This document shows positions 18,696 through 27,507 of a stretch of DNA of 64,000 bases, in pieces. How positions within the stretch are numbered: position 1 is the stretch's first letter; every line of letters starts with the position of its first letter. A program made the position numbers and the translations under genes. The notes under the pieces were generated by a model. It worked only from the letters and a program-made list of their open reading frames with translations. It had not been told where the DNA came from and did not search any database. Origin of the DNA: Paraburkholderia dioscoreae (GTDB taxonomy: Bacteria > Pseudomonadota > Gammaproteobacteria > Burkholderiales > Burkholderiaceae); NCBI RefSeq assembly GCF_902459535.1, contig NZ_LR699553.1, forward strand, positions 2,232,001 to 2,296,000, written 5' to 3'.

Positions 18696-18742
18696 TGCGC
18701 AGACCACGTGCATCATGTCATGCTCCGGCATGTTGAAGCGAA

Positions 18743-19393
18743 TCAGCATCTCTCCCGCGACGCCAGCCGCTCCAGAATGCGCGCGTAATCTTCCGGCGTG
18801 TCCATGTCGATCGTAAAGCGGTCATGGGCAGCTTCGTGGATGAACACGTCGTCGGGATGCTCGGCGATCAGCTTGCGGCATCCCGGATTCACGTGGCCGC
18901 TGACAACCTCGGCGGCATAGCTCGCGGAGAACGCCACAGGGTTGCCGCGTTGTCCGTTGAAGAACGGCACGAGTATCGAGCCACGCGGCATCGCGGCGAA
19001 CGCATCGATCAACTCGCGGTAATCGGTGGCGTCGAGCAGTACCTGGTCGCCCAGACACACCATCACCACGCCGCACGGCGCGGTCAGGGCGGCCACGCCC
19101 GCAGCGACCGAGCTCATCTGCCCTTCCTCATAGCGCGGATTGCTCTGGAAGCTGACCGGCAGGCCGTCGAGCGCTTCCATCACCGCCCGTCCCTTGTAAC
19201 CGGTGACGACCACGATTTGCGCGGGACCTGCCCCGGCGAGCGCGCCCACGGTGCGCCTGACGGCGGGCTGACCATCGAGCGGCAGCAGCAGCTTATGCTG
19301 CCCTTGCATCCTGGACGACAGGCCGGCGGCCAGCACCACCGCCGAGAATGTCGGCGCCTCGCCGGGCGTGGCGACCTTCCATGCGTCGTTCAT
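18743..19393 (-). CDS. mocA: MocA-like molybdenum cofactor cytidylyltransferase/NTP transferase
   Basis: A 216-residue protein; ATG 19393 follows GTTGGAGAAGAC and overlaps the coxF-like stop by 4 bases (ATGA). VVLAAGLSSRMQGQHKLLLP near residue 20 is the nucleotidyltransferase signature, and CLGDQVLL gives the metal-binding Asp. MocA converts molybdopterin to its cytosine dinucleotide, the cofactor form used by CO dehydrogenase and other xanthine-oxidase-family enzymes. Being last in the cox operon fits cofactor supply for CoxL. Isoelectric variants such as MobA are less likely from context. Confidence 0.85.
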   Translation of the reverse strand: MNDAWKVATPGEAPTFSAVVLAAGLSSRMQGQHKLLLPLDGQPAVRRTVGALAGAGPAQIVVVTGYKGRAVMEALDGLPVSFQSNPRYEEGQMSSVAAGVAALTAPCGVVMVCLGDQVLLDATDYRELIDAFAAMPRGSILVPFFNGQRGNPVAFSASYAAEVVSGHVNPGCRKLIAEHPDDVFIHEAAHDRFTIDMDTPEDYARILERLASRERC

Positions 19394-20451
19394 GTCTTCT
19401 CCAACTGGGCGCGCCCTTGAGCGATCGCCAGATATTTGTCGGGCGCGCGTTCGAATTCGAGCTTGCAACCGTCGCAGCAAAAATAGACACGCTCACCGCC
19501 GTAGTCGAGCACGTGCTTTGCCGACGCAGGCTCGACCGCCATCCCGCACACCGGATTCAGATAGCGCGCGCGAGGCGTTTCGATCGAAGCCGACGTTTCA
19601 CACGGCGACAACGCCGGCACCGTTTCGCCACTCACGAGATGCGATGCGTCGGCCCCGGCAGCGGCGGCCTGTTGCTGCAGTTCACGGCGCAGCGTCACGA
19701 GGCCCGCGACCGCGCCCAACGCGATCTCCTGCGGCGTACGCGCGTGGATGTGCGGACCCGCGGGCGAATGCAGCGCGGCGAGGCGCTCAGGCGTAATGCC
19801 GCGCCGGCGCATCGCGTCGCGCAAGCGGTCTGCCTTGCGCTCGCTCGCGACCAGCAGCACGGCGGCGGCCGTACTGCGCAAGGCGGCTTCGAGTGCGTCT
19901 TCGTCGTTGTCGCCTTGAGTCGCGACCAGAATCAATTGAGGCTCGATCTGGTCGAACGCGGCCGCGTCGAAGCCTTGCCTCACCCACGGCAGACCGAGCG
20001 CCGCCAGCGGTGCCGTCACGCTCGCCGCGGCGCCCACGCGCAGGCCCACTCGCTGAGCCAGCACGCAGGCTTCGAGCGCGGTGGGCGTCGAACCCAGTAT
20101 CAGCACCATCGGCGCGGGCAAGGTAGGCTGGATGAACAGTTCGAGCGTGCCGTTGCTCGCACAGGGCATGGCGTGCGCCTCGACATCGGCTTCCGGCCTG
20201 CCCGGCTCGTTACTGATGCGCACACGTTTGGGCTGGCCGGCGCGGATGGTCTGCAGGGCGGCCGCGACCACGATCGAGCGCGAACAGCCGCCGCCGATCC
20301 AGCCATGCAACGCGCCGTCGCCCTCGACCAGCGCCTGCGCACCTACCCACGCAGAGGTTGGCGGCGCCGCGCGAATCACGGTCACGACGGCGAACGGCTG
20401 CGCTTCTTCGATCAGCCGTTGTTCGAGTTGGAGTAGGGTTTCATTGCTCAT
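19390..20451 (-). CDS. coxF: CoxF/XdhC-family CO dehydrogenase maturation protein with C-terminal YHS domain
   Basis: A 353-residue protein from ATG 20451. Residues 1-75 match the XdhC/CoxI N-terminal domain (PPTSAWVGAQ, GWIGGGCS); residues about 115-255 form the Rossmann-like XdhC C-terminal domain (LILGSTPTALEA, GPHIHARTPQEIALG). A YHS domain is added at about 305-350: YLNPVCGMAVEP then YFCCDGCKLEFE, with Cys residues that could bind a metal. XdhC proteins insert sulfurated cofactor; in Oligotropha, CoxF is implicated in copper loading of the Mo-Cu site. The YHS extension therefore may bind copper (inference). It starts 10 bases after coxE and overlaps mocA. Confidence 0.82.
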   Translation of the reverse strand: MSNETLLQLEQRLIEEAQPFAVVTVIRAAPPTSAWVGAQALVEGDGALHGWIGGGCSRSIVVAAALQTIRAGQPKRVRISNEPGRPEADVEAHAMPCASNGTLELFIQPTLPAPMVLILGSTPTALEACVLAQRVGLRVGAAASVTAPLAALGLPWVRQGFDAAAFDQIEPQLILVATQGDNDEDALEAALRSTAAAVLLVASERKADRLRDAMRRRGITPERLAALHSPAGPHIHARTPQEIALGAVAGLVTLRRELQQQAAAAGADASHLVSGETVPALSPCETSASIETPRARYLNPVCGMAVEPASAKHVLDYGGERVYFCCDGCKLEFERAPDKYLAIAQGRAQLEKT

Positions 20452-20461
20452 GGCAGGATGC

Positions 20462-21670
20462 TCATTGCAAAACCGACAGCACTTGCGGCAGCACGCGTTC
20501 GAGGCTCGCCAGATCGCGTGCGCCGGCCAGCAGGTCGACATAGGGAAGCGCCGCCTGCATGCCGGCGCTGGCCGGCGTGAAATCGGTGCGGCTTGCCAGC
20601 GGGTTGAGCCACACCAGACACCGGCAGCGGCGCCGCATCGTGGCAAGCGCCTGTTCGAGGCGCGCGGGTTCACCGGCGTCGTAACCGTCGCTGACCACCA
20701 CCACAGCCGTGCGCGAGTGCAGCAGCCGCGTGGCATGCCGCTGGTTGAATTCGTCGAGACTGTCGCCGATGCGCGTGCCGCCCGCCCACCCTGCCGACAG
20801 CAATTGCAGGCGCTCCTGCGAGCGCCACGGGTCCGGGTCGCGCAGCGCCTGCTCGACGCCCACCAGCCGCGTGTGAAAGATGAAGCAATGCACGTCGGAC
20901 ACCTGCGCGCTCAACACGCGCGCAAGCCGCAGATAGAAAAAGCTGTACAGGCTCATGGAGCGGCTCACGTCCAGCAGCAGCACGATGCGCGGCCGCAGCC
21001 GCCGCTTGCGGCGCCAGCCCAGGTCGAGCGGCAGGCCGCCGCGCGATACGCTGCGGCGCACCGTCCACGCCATGTCGATCACGCGGCCGGCGTTCGCGCG
21101 CCGCTCGCGGCGCAACTGGATGCCTTGCAGACGCTGCGCGAAACGGCGGATCGCGGCGTCGATCGCGAACAGTTCGTCGGGCTGGTTCAGATGGCGGAAA
21201 TCCGCGTAGCCCAACGACGCCTCAAGACTGGCGCCCTGCCCGGCCGTGCTGCCGTTGGGCAGCGCCGCGGCGCCGTCGCCTCCGCTTGCCAGAGAGAGCG
21301 GCATGCCTTCGCTGCCGTCGCGCAGCCCCGCGCCATTGTCCCGTTCGATGCGACCCGCACCGCCCGCCCGCGTTTCGACCAGTTTGCGGCGGTTCGGCGC
21401 GAGGAAATACGCGTCGAACAGTTCGTCGAAGCGCCGCCACTCCTGCGCACGCGAGCAGAGCAACGCGCGCAGGCTCCAGCGCAGCACCTGGCTGTCCAGT
21501 TGGCCCATGCGCAGCGCGATTTCCATCGAGGCGGCCACATCGCTGCTCGTCACATGAAAATCGTTCGTGCGCAGCCAGCCGGCAAAACCGGCATAGCGGG
21601 CCACCAGTGCTTCTTCGAGGCTCGATGGCGGAGGGCGCCGCACGTCGGCGCGGTCGATGCCGGTCAGCAT
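20462..21670 (-). CDS. coxE: CoxE, VWA-domain CO dehydrogenase maturation protein
   Basis: A 402-residue protein from ATG 21670, which overlaps the coxD stop (ATGCTGA). The C-terminal half is a VWA domain with an intact MIDAS motif LLLDVSRSM and a later AGGTRIGDSL (the MIDAS Thr). The N-terminal half is Arg-rich and typical of the CoxE family. CoxE pairs with the AAA+ ATPase CoxD, like MoxR-VWA chaperone pairs, and in Oligotropha is needed for building the Mo-Cu active site. Position between coxD and coxF matches that role. Confidence 0.87.
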   Translation of the reverse strand: MLTGIDRADVRRPPPSSLEEALVARYAGFAGWLRTNDFHVTSSDVAASMEIALRMGQLDSQVLRWSLRALLCSRAQEWRRFDELFDAYFLAPNRRKLVETRAGGAGRIERDNGAGLRDGSEGMPLSLASGGDGAAALPNGSTAGQGASLEASLGYADFRHLNQPDELFAIDAAIRRFAQRLQGIQLRRERRANAGRVIDMAWTVRRSVSRGGLPLDLGWRRKRRLRPRIVLLLDVSRSMSLYSFFYLRLARVLSAQVSDVHCFIFHTRLVGVEQALRDPDPWRSQERLQLLSAGWAGGTRIGDSLDEFNQRHATRLLHSRTAVVVVSDGYDAGEPARLEQALATMRRRCRCLVWLNPLASRTDFTPASAGMQAALPYVDLLAGARDLASLERVLPQVLSVLQ

Positions 21671-22557
21671 GACGCCACCAGTTTTTCGACAACCGGCCGG
21701 GTCAGGCCAGCCTGGTCCTCGCGTGTTTTGACGAGCGCGGCGAGTGAATCCATGATCCGCTCGACGCCGTCCGCATCGATCGCGCTGACGCCGAGGCGCA
21801 GCAACGCGGCAACCCAGTCGAGCGTTTCGGCAAGACCGGGTTTTTTGCGCAGATCCATTTGCCTGACCGACTGGACGAATTCGACCATCTGCCGCGCCAG
21901 CTTCTCCGGCACGTCGGGAATCTGGGTGCGCACGATCAGCAGTTCCTTGTCGAAGCCCGGATAGTCGACGTACTGATACAGGCAGCGGCGCCGCAACGCG
22001 TCGGAGATTTCGCGCGTGCCGTTGGAGGTCAGAATCACGAACGGCCGCTCCGCGGCACGTATCACGCCCAACTCCGGAATCGACATCTGGAAGTCGGAAA
22101 GCAACTCCAGCAGATAGGCTTCGAACGCTTCGTCGGTCCGGTCGATTTCGTCGATCAGCAACACGGGTGCCGGCGTCGTGGTGATCGCTTCGAGCAGTGG
22201 CCGTTTGAGCAGATAGCGCTCGGAGAAAATGTCCTGCTCCTTGTCGGGGATCGGCCGGTCGTCCTGTTCGAGCAGTTTGATCGCCAGCAGTTGATGCTGG
22301 TAGTTCCATTCATAGAGCGCGGAATGCGCGTCGAGCCCTTCATAGCATTGCAGGCGGATCAGCCGCGTGTCCAGCAGCCGCGCGAGCGCCTTGGCGACCT
22401 CCGTCTTGCCGACGCCGGCCTCGCCTTCGAGCAGCAACGGCCGGCGCATTTCCATCGTCAGCAGCAAGGTCGCGGCAAAGCTGCGCTCGGCGATAAAGCC
22501 GTGCTGCGCAAGCCGCGCCTGCAGATCGACGACGTCGTGCATGCGGTCGGTGGCCAT
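21664..22557 (-). CDS. coxD: CoxD, MoxR-type AAA+ ATPase
   Basis: A 297-residue AAA+ protein with Walker A EGEAGVGKTE near residue 45, Walker B LLIDEIDRTDEA near residue 135 and sensor-1 TSNGTRE. CoxD is membrane-associated in Oligotropha and is needed to add sulfur to the molybdenum of CO dehydrogenase. It overlaps coxE by 7 bases and starts 15 bases after coxG, so it is part of one transcription unit. Confidence 0.88.
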   Translation of the reverse strand: MATDRMHDVVDLQARLAQHGFIAERSFAATLLLTMEMRRPLLLEGEAGVGKTEVAKALARLLDTRLIRLQCYEGLDAHSALYEWNYQHQLLAIKLLEQDDRPIPDKEQDIFSERYLLKRPLLEAITTTPAPVLLIDEIDRTDEAFEAYLLELLSDFQMSIPELGVIRAAERPFVILTSNGTREISDALRRRCLYQYVDYPGFDKELLIVRTQIPDVPEKLARQMVEFVQSVRQMDLRKKPGLAETLDWVAALLRLGVSAIDADGVERIMDSLAALVKTREDQAGLTRPVVEKLVASC

Positions 22558-22572
22558 GATCGCTTCGCGTCC

Positions 22573-23199
22573 TCAAGCCGTCTTGCGGGAGAAAAGCCCC
22601 CGCAGCCACTCGCGTATCACGGCCCATGCGAGCGCGAGGCCGTTCAGTTCGGAAGGCTGCGCGGCGGCTTCAGGCGTGACGGACGGCTGCGGCGGCTGCG
22701 AGTTTGCCGCCGCCGTGCCGGCGGGCGACGCGCTCTGCTGCGCCGGCAAAGCCGGCAGCCGCGCCGCGAAGTTCGCCACGAACTGCTTGAGCATCTGCTC
22801 CGACACCGGGCCCATTAGCCGGCCGCCGAGCGAAGCGGCCTTGCCGCTCATCGTCACTTCGCTTCTGCCGGTCAGCTCGCAGGTCTCGCCACTCGCCTGC
22901 ACCGCGGCGACCAGATCCATCGAGGCCGCCGAGGTGCCGGTCGCGTCCGCGCCCTTGCCGGTCAGATGCAGGCTGCGCGCCGCCGGGTCGAGATCCAGCA
23001 CCTCGATATCGCCCTTGAACGACATGGTGGCCGGTCCAAGCCGCACCGTGATCGTCCCTTTGTAATGCGTGTCGTCGATGCGTTCGGTGATCTTCGCGCC
23101 CGGCATGCAGCCGGCCACCGCCTCGATATCCTGCATCAGTTGCCACGCGCTGTCCGCCGTGGCGGCCAGCGGAAATACTTTTTCGAGCACGACTTTCAT
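22573..23199 (-). CDS. coxG: CoxG, membrane-anchored SRPBCC protein
   Basis: A 208-residue protein. Residues 1-145 form the CoxG SRPBCC domain (MQDIEAVAGCMPGAKI, ATMSFKGDIEV, GGRLMGPVSEQMLKQF). A Pro/Ala/Gln-rich linker follows and the C-terminus ends in a short hydrophobic/amphipathic segment (LALAWAVIREWLRGLF), suited to membrane anchoring. CoxG family members recruit CO dehydrogenase to the membrane and handle quinone. It is separated from coxL by a strong hairpin. Confidence 0.87.
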   Translation of the reverse strand: MKVVLEKVFPLAATADSAWQLMQDIEAVAGCMPGAKITERIDDTHYKGTITVRLGPATMSFKGDIEVLDLDPAARSLHLTGKGADATGTSAASMDLVAAVQASGETCELTGRSEVTMSGKAASLGGRLMGPVSEQMLKQFVANFAARLPALPAQQSASPAGTAAANSQPPQPSVTPEAAAQPSELNGLALAWAVIREWLRGLFSRKTA

Positions 23200-23260
23200 C
23201 GGACCATCCTTTGCCTGTGTTGCGCGCTGCCTGCGTGTCTGCCCGTGGGCCTGCCGGCGT

Positions 23261-23298
23261 GCCTGCCTGTATGTCGTTAGCCCGGCATACAGGCAGGC
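23261..23298 (-). terminator. Strong hairpin directly after coxL
   Basis: GCCTGCCTGTATG at 23261-23273 pairs perfectly with CATACAGGCAGGC at 23286-23298, a 13-base stem with a 12-base loop, starting 1 base after the coxL stop codon. It has no clear U-run. It lies inside the cox operon before coxG, so it may act as a partial terminator or as a 3' stabiliser for the coxMSL part of the message. Confidence 0.55.
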
Positions 23299-23299
23299 G

Positions 23300-25714
23300 T
23301 CACTGGCGCGTGAGTCCTAGCGCACGGCACTGCTGCCAGACGCGATATGCGTTGTGCGGCATGTTCATATGCGTGACGCCCAGGTGCGCGAACGCATCGA
23401 CCATCGCCGCCGTAAAGCACGGAATCGAGCCCACGTGCGGCGATTCCGCCACGCCCTTCGCACCGATCGGATGATGCGGCGACGGCGTCACCGTGAAATC
23501 GGTCTCCCAGTGCGGCGTTTCCACTGATGTCGGCACGAAGTAATCCATCAGCGTCGCGCCCAGCAGATTGCCAGCCTCGTCGTAGGGCAACTCCTGCCCC
23601 ATCGCCACCGCGAAGCCTTCGGTCAAACCGCCGTGGATCTGTCCTTCGATGATCATCGGATTGATCCGCGTGCCGCAATCGTCGAGCGCGTAGAAGCGGC
23701 GCACCCGCGTTTCGCCGGTGTAGCGGTTCACCTCCAGCACACAGACGTATGCGCCGAACGGGAACGTGAAGTTGGGCGGGTCGTAGTAATCGACGGCTTC
23801 GAGGCCCATCTCAAGCCCGTCGGGCACGTTGTTGTACGCCGCCCACGCAACTTCCTTGATGGTTTTGAACTGGCCCGGCGAGCCTTTGAGGACAAAGCGG
23901 TCGAGATCGAACTCGACGTCGCCAGGGCTGGCTTCGAGCAGATGCGCGGCGATCTGCCGGGCCTTCTCGCGAATCTTGCGCGACGCGCGCGCGATCGCCG
24001 CGCCCGCCACCGGCGTGGAACGCGAGCCGTAGGTGCCGAGGCCATAAGGCGCGGTGGACGTATCGCCTTCTTCGACCGTAATCACCGACGCCGGAATTCC
24101 CGCTTCTGACGCGATGATCTGCGCGTAAGTGGTCTGATGCCCCTGTCCCTGCGTGATCGTCCCCATGCGCGCAATGGCGGAGCCGTCGGGATGCACGCGA
24201 ATCTCGCATGAATCGAACATGCCCACGCCGAGGATGTCGCACATTTTCGACGGCCCGGCGCCGACGATCTCGGTAAAGTTCACGACGCCGATGCCCAGCA
24301 GCCATTCGGCATTCGGATCCGCGCGCCGTGCGGCCTGTTCGGCACGCAGTCCGGGGTAGTCGACTGCGGCGAGCACTTTTTTCAGCGCCGGTTCGTAATC
24401 GCCCGAATCGTATTCCAGGCCGAGCGGCGTGGTGTACGGAAACTGCTCCTTGCGGATGAAGTTGCGCAAGCGGATTTCGGCTTTGTCGATGCCGAGCTTT
24501 TGCGCCAGCACGTCGACCATACGCTCGATCAGATAGACCGCCTCGGTGACTCTGAACGAGCACCGGTACGCGACCCCGCCTGGAAACTTGTTGGTATAGA
24601 CGCCGTCGACCGAGACGAAGGCGTTGGGAATCGCATAGGATCCCGTACAGACATGGAACATGCCGGCGGGCCATTTGGTCGGGTCCGCGCAGGCGTCGAA
24701 CGCGCCATGATCCGCGGTGACGTGCACACGCAGCGCCTTGATGCGGCCATCGCGATCCGCCGCCAGTTCGCCGCTCATGTGATAGTCGCGCGCGAATGCG
24801 GTGCTGCTCAGGTTCTCGGCGCGCGATTCGATCCACTTGACCGGCCGCCCCAGCACGATCGACGCCACAATCGAGGTCACGTAGCCCGGATACACGCCGA
24901 CCTTGTTGCCGAAGCCGCCGCCAATGTCCGGCGAGATAATGCGGATTTTCGACTCGGGAATCGCCGACAGCAGGCCGACCACCGTTCGCACCACATGCGG
25001 CGCCTGCGACGTGATATAGACGGTCAGGTCGCCGCGCGCCTTGTCGAACGACGCCACGCAGCCGCAGGTTTCGAGCGGACACGGGTGCACGCGCGGGTAC
25101 AGCATGTCCTGCGTGACCGTGACCTCGGCGTTGTCGAACACACGGTCGGTCTTGTCCTTGTCGCCGACCTGCCAGGTGAAGATGTGATTCGGGTGCTTGC
25201 GCGCGCCGTGCGCACCGGCCTGCTTGTCCTGAATGTCCTCGCGGATCACCGGCGCATCCGCGGCGAGCGCCGTCAGCGGATCGACCACGGCGGGCAGTTC
25301 CTCGTACTCCACTTCCACGAGTTCCGCGGCGTCTGCCGCCACATAGCGGTCGTCGGCCACCACGAACGCGACTTCCTGATTCTGGAAGCAGACCTTTTCA
25401 TCGGCCAGCACGGCTTGCACGTCGCCGGCCAGCGTCGGCATCCAGTGGAGTTTGAGCGGCTTCAGGTCGTCGGCGGTCAGCACCGCGTGTACGCCAGGGT
25501 GCGCGAGCGCGCGCGACTTGTCGATCTTCTTCACGCGGGCATGCGCATAGGGACTGCGCACCATCACGCCGAACAGCATGCCCGGCATCTTCACGTCATC
25601 GACATACGTGCCCTTGCCCTGGATGAAGCGCGGATCTTCGCGGCGTTTGCGCGAGCAGCCCATGCCTTCCAGCGCGGCGAGACGATCGAGATTGGTGTCG
25701 AGATTGCCCATCAC
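23300..25714 (-). CDS. coxL: CO dehydrogenase large subunit, form I (CoxL)
   Basis: An 804-residue molybdenum hydroxylase large subunit. The active-site loop AYRCSFR has Cys385, the copper-binding Cys that defines form I (true CO-oxidising) CoxL; form II enzymes have AYRGAGR instead. GGGFGNK at 265-271 and the catalytic Glu757 in GAKGVAE are conserved. It holds the Mo-Cu centre with molybdopterin cytosine dinucleotide and oxidises CO to CO2. It follows coxS by 13 bases. Confidence 0.96.
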   Translation of the reverse strand: MMGNLDTNLDRLAALEGMGCSRKRREDPRFIQGKGTYVDDVKMPGMLFGVMVRSPYAHARVKKIDKSRALAHPGVHAVLTADDLKPLKLHWMPTLAGDVQAVLADEKVCFQNQEVAFVVADDRYVAADAAELVEVEYEELPAVVDPLTALAADAPVIREDIQDKQAGAHGARKHPNHIFTWQVGDKDKTDRVFDNAEVTVTQDMLYPRVHPCPLETCGCVASFDKARGDLTVYITSQAPHVVRTVVGLLSAIPESKIRIISPDIGGGFGNKVGVYPGYVTSIVASIVLGRPVKWIESRAENLSSTAFARDYHMSGELAADRDGRIKALRVHVTADHGAFDACADPTKWPAGMFHVCTGSYAIPNAFVSVDGVYTNKFPGGVAYRCSFRVTEAVYLIERMVDVLAQKLGIDKAEIRLRNFIRKEQFPYTTPLGLEYDSGDYEPALKKVLAAVDYPGLRAEQAARRADPNAEWLLGIGVVNFTEIVGAGPSKMCDILGVGMFDSCEIRVHPDGSAIARMGTITQGQGHQTTYAQIIASEAGIPASVITVEEGDTSTAPYGLGTYGSRSTPVAGAAIARASRKIREKARQIAAHLLEASPGDVEFDLDRFVLKGSPGQFKTIKEVAWAAYNNVPDGLEMGLEAVDYYDPPNFTFPFGAYVCVLEVNRYTGETRVRRFYALDDCGTRINPMIIEGQIHGGLTEGFAVAMGQELPYDEAGNLLGATLMDYFVPTSVETPHWETDFTVTPSPHHPIGAKGVAESPHVGSIPCFTAAMVDAFAHLGVTHMNMPHNAYRVWQQCRALGLTRQ

Positions 25715-25727
25715 GTTCTCCCGGTCG

Positions 25728-26249
25728 TCAGTGGGTGTCCGCTGTCATCAGCGGATGCGATGTCTCCACCGCTTCGCCCCGCAGCTTGCGCGCCGCGTAC
25801 TGCACCGCCTTCACGATGTTCTGATAGCCCGTACAGCGGCACAGGTTGCCCGCCATCCAGTAACGGATCTCCTCATCGCTCGGATCGGGATTTTCCTGCA
25901 ACAGCCGATAGGCTCGCATCAGCATGCCCGGCGTACAGAAGCCGCATTGCAGCCCATGCTCCTGCATGAAGCCTTCCTGCAGCGCATGCAGCTCGCCGCC
26001 TTGCGCGAGGCCTTCGACGCTCAGCACCTCGGCGCCTTCGGCCTGCACGGTCAATACCGTGCAGGACTTGACCGACATGCCGTTGAAGTCGACGGTGCAG
26101 GCGCCGCAGTGCGAGGTCTCGCAGCCGATATGCGGCCCGGTGTGCAGGCACTTTTCGCGCAGCGTATGAATCAGCAGCTCGCGCGGCTCCACTATCACGT
26201 CCGTCTCCTTGCCGTTCAGATTGAACGACACCATGATTTTTTTGCTCAT
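25728..26249 (-). CDS. coxS: CO dehydrogenase small subunit, 2x[2Fe-2S] (CoxS)
   Basis: A 173-residue iron-sulfur protein. The N-terminal ferredoxin-like domain has GCETSHCGACTV with a later SC; the C-terminal domain has QCGFCTPGM and CRCTGY. Together they bind two [2Fe-2S] clusters that carry electrons from the Mo-Cu site of CoxL to FAD in CoxM. It lies 25 bases after coxM and 13 before coxL. Confidence 0.95.
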   Translation of the reverse strand: MSKKIMVSFNLNGKETDVIVEPRELLIHTLREKCLHTGPHIGCETSHCGACTVDFNGMSVKSCTVLTVQAEGAEVLSVEGLAQGGELHALQEGFMQEHGLQCGFCTPGMLMRAYRLLQENPDPSDEEIRYWMAGNLCRCTGYQNIVKAVQYAARKLRGEAVETSHPLMTADTH

Positions 26250-26274
26250 GTCGCTTGTCTCCTGGAAACCGCGT

Positions 26275-27141
26275 TCAGTGCAGCGCCCGCATATAGGCGC
26301 TGGTCAGCGCGCGGCGCGTCATCTCGCCGGCCATCGCCGTTTTGTATTCGGCGTCGCCGCGCAGATCGGCGACCGGCGCACAGGCCGCCATCGCCAGACG
26401 GACGGCTTCGGCGAGCGTGGCGCCATCCAGCGGTTTGCCCTGCAGCGCGTGCTCCGCGTCGCTCGCACGCAGTGCGGTCTCGGCAACATTGGTCAGAGCA
26501 ATCCGCACGTCGCTGACCGCTCCCGCGCTGATTCGCAGCGTGACCGCCGCGGCGGCCGTCGCGAAGTCGCCGGTTTTGCGCTTGAGCTTGGCGTAGCAAT
26601 AACCGGTGCCCGGCGCCGGCGTCGGAATGCGGATCTCCGTCATGATTTCGCCGGGTTCGAGCTGCGTCGTGTACGTGCCGAGAAAGAAACCGTCGGCCGG
26701 CACGACGCGTTCGCCCTGTCCGCCTGCCAGCACGAATGATGCACCCAGCGCCATCATCAGCGCGGGGTGGTCGTTGCCCGGATCGCCATGCGAAAGGTCG
26801 CCGCCGAGCGTGCCCCGGTAACGTACCTGCGGATCGGAAATCTGCCGCGCGCCCTCGACGATCAACGGACACTTCGTTTGCAGCAGTTCAGACCAGATCA
26901 ATTCGTTCTCGGTCGTCATTGCGCCGATGCGGATTTCGCCGCCCGATTCGCGAATGCCCTTGAGTTCGCTGAGCTTGCCCAGATCGATCAGATGAGCGGG
27001 CTCGGCAAAACGCAGCTTCATCATGGGCAGCAAACTGTGGCCGCCGGCCAGCAGCTTCGCTTCGTCGCCATATTCGCTGAGCAGCGCGATGGCTTCCGGC
27101 AGACTTCGGGGAGCATGGTATTCGAACGGGCGGGGGATCAC
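26275..27141 (-). CDS. coxM: CO dehydrogenase medium subunit, FAD-binding (CoxM)
   Basis: A 288-residue FAD protein. The start chosen is GTG 27141, because AAAGGAGG lies 5 bases upstream of it; the longer frame beginning with TTG 27162 would bury that site. LLAGGHSLLPMMK near residue 33 and TLGGDLSHGDPGND near residue 110 are the two FAD-binding motifs of the family. CoxM passes electrons to the quinone pool. It is the first gene of the cox operon and divergent from rcoM. Confidence 0.93.
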   Translation of the reverse strand: MIPRPFEYHAPRSLPEAIALLSEYGDEAKLLAGGHSLLPMMKLRFAEPAHLIDLGKLSELKGIRESGGEIRIGAMTTENELIWSELLQTKCPLIVEGARQISDPQVRYRGTLGGDLSHGDPGNDHPALMMALGASFVLAGGQGERVVPADGFFLGTYTTQLEPGEIMTEIRIPTPAPGTGYCYAKLKRKTGDFATAAAAVTLRISAGAVSDVRIALTNVAETALRASDAEHALQGKPLDGATLAEAVRLAMAACAPVADLRGDAEYKTAMAGEMTRRALTSAYMRALH

Positions 27142-27507
27142 ACTGGCCTCCTTTGTTGTCAAAGGCGCACGACCGGAAACGTCACGGGCCTTTGGTCAAG
27201 GATTTCACAATGCAATGCAGCAATTCAACGCAATTTCCCGAACGGCGGTTCACGCGCGCCAACTACCGGAAAACGTACATGAAACCCGAACCGCCCGGCT
27301 GATGCGGCCGTTACGGCGCTCGTTCGCTCGCGCGCGGCAGAAAGCGCGATTTCACTACGCAACGGGCCATTTGACGCCGGTTTCCCGAATGGCGGGTTTA
27401 CCTGCGTGAACGACCCGGAAATTTGCGCGAAAATCGGCAGATACAGAGACTGGCAGATAAAAATCGACTGAGAACGTGGACAGCCCCATGAGGACAGGAG
27501 AGCCCGC
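27142..27507. promoter_or_regulatory. Divergent coxM-rcoM intergenic region with direct repeats
   Basis: This 366-base region has no gene and must hold the promoters of the cox operon and rcoM. TTTCCCGAACGGCGG at 27234-27248 recurs as TTTCCCGAATGGCGG at 27381-27395 (14 of 15 bases, same orientation). The element CCGGAAA appears at 27173, 27267 and 27415. LytTR regulators such as RcoM bind direct repeats, so these are candidate RcoM sites. Which repeats are bound cannot be decided from sequence. Confidence 0.5.

Noticed and set aside
23300..25714. Form II or generic xanthine dehydrogenase large subunit
   Set aside because: The AYRCSFR loop with Cys385 is specific to form I CoxL.
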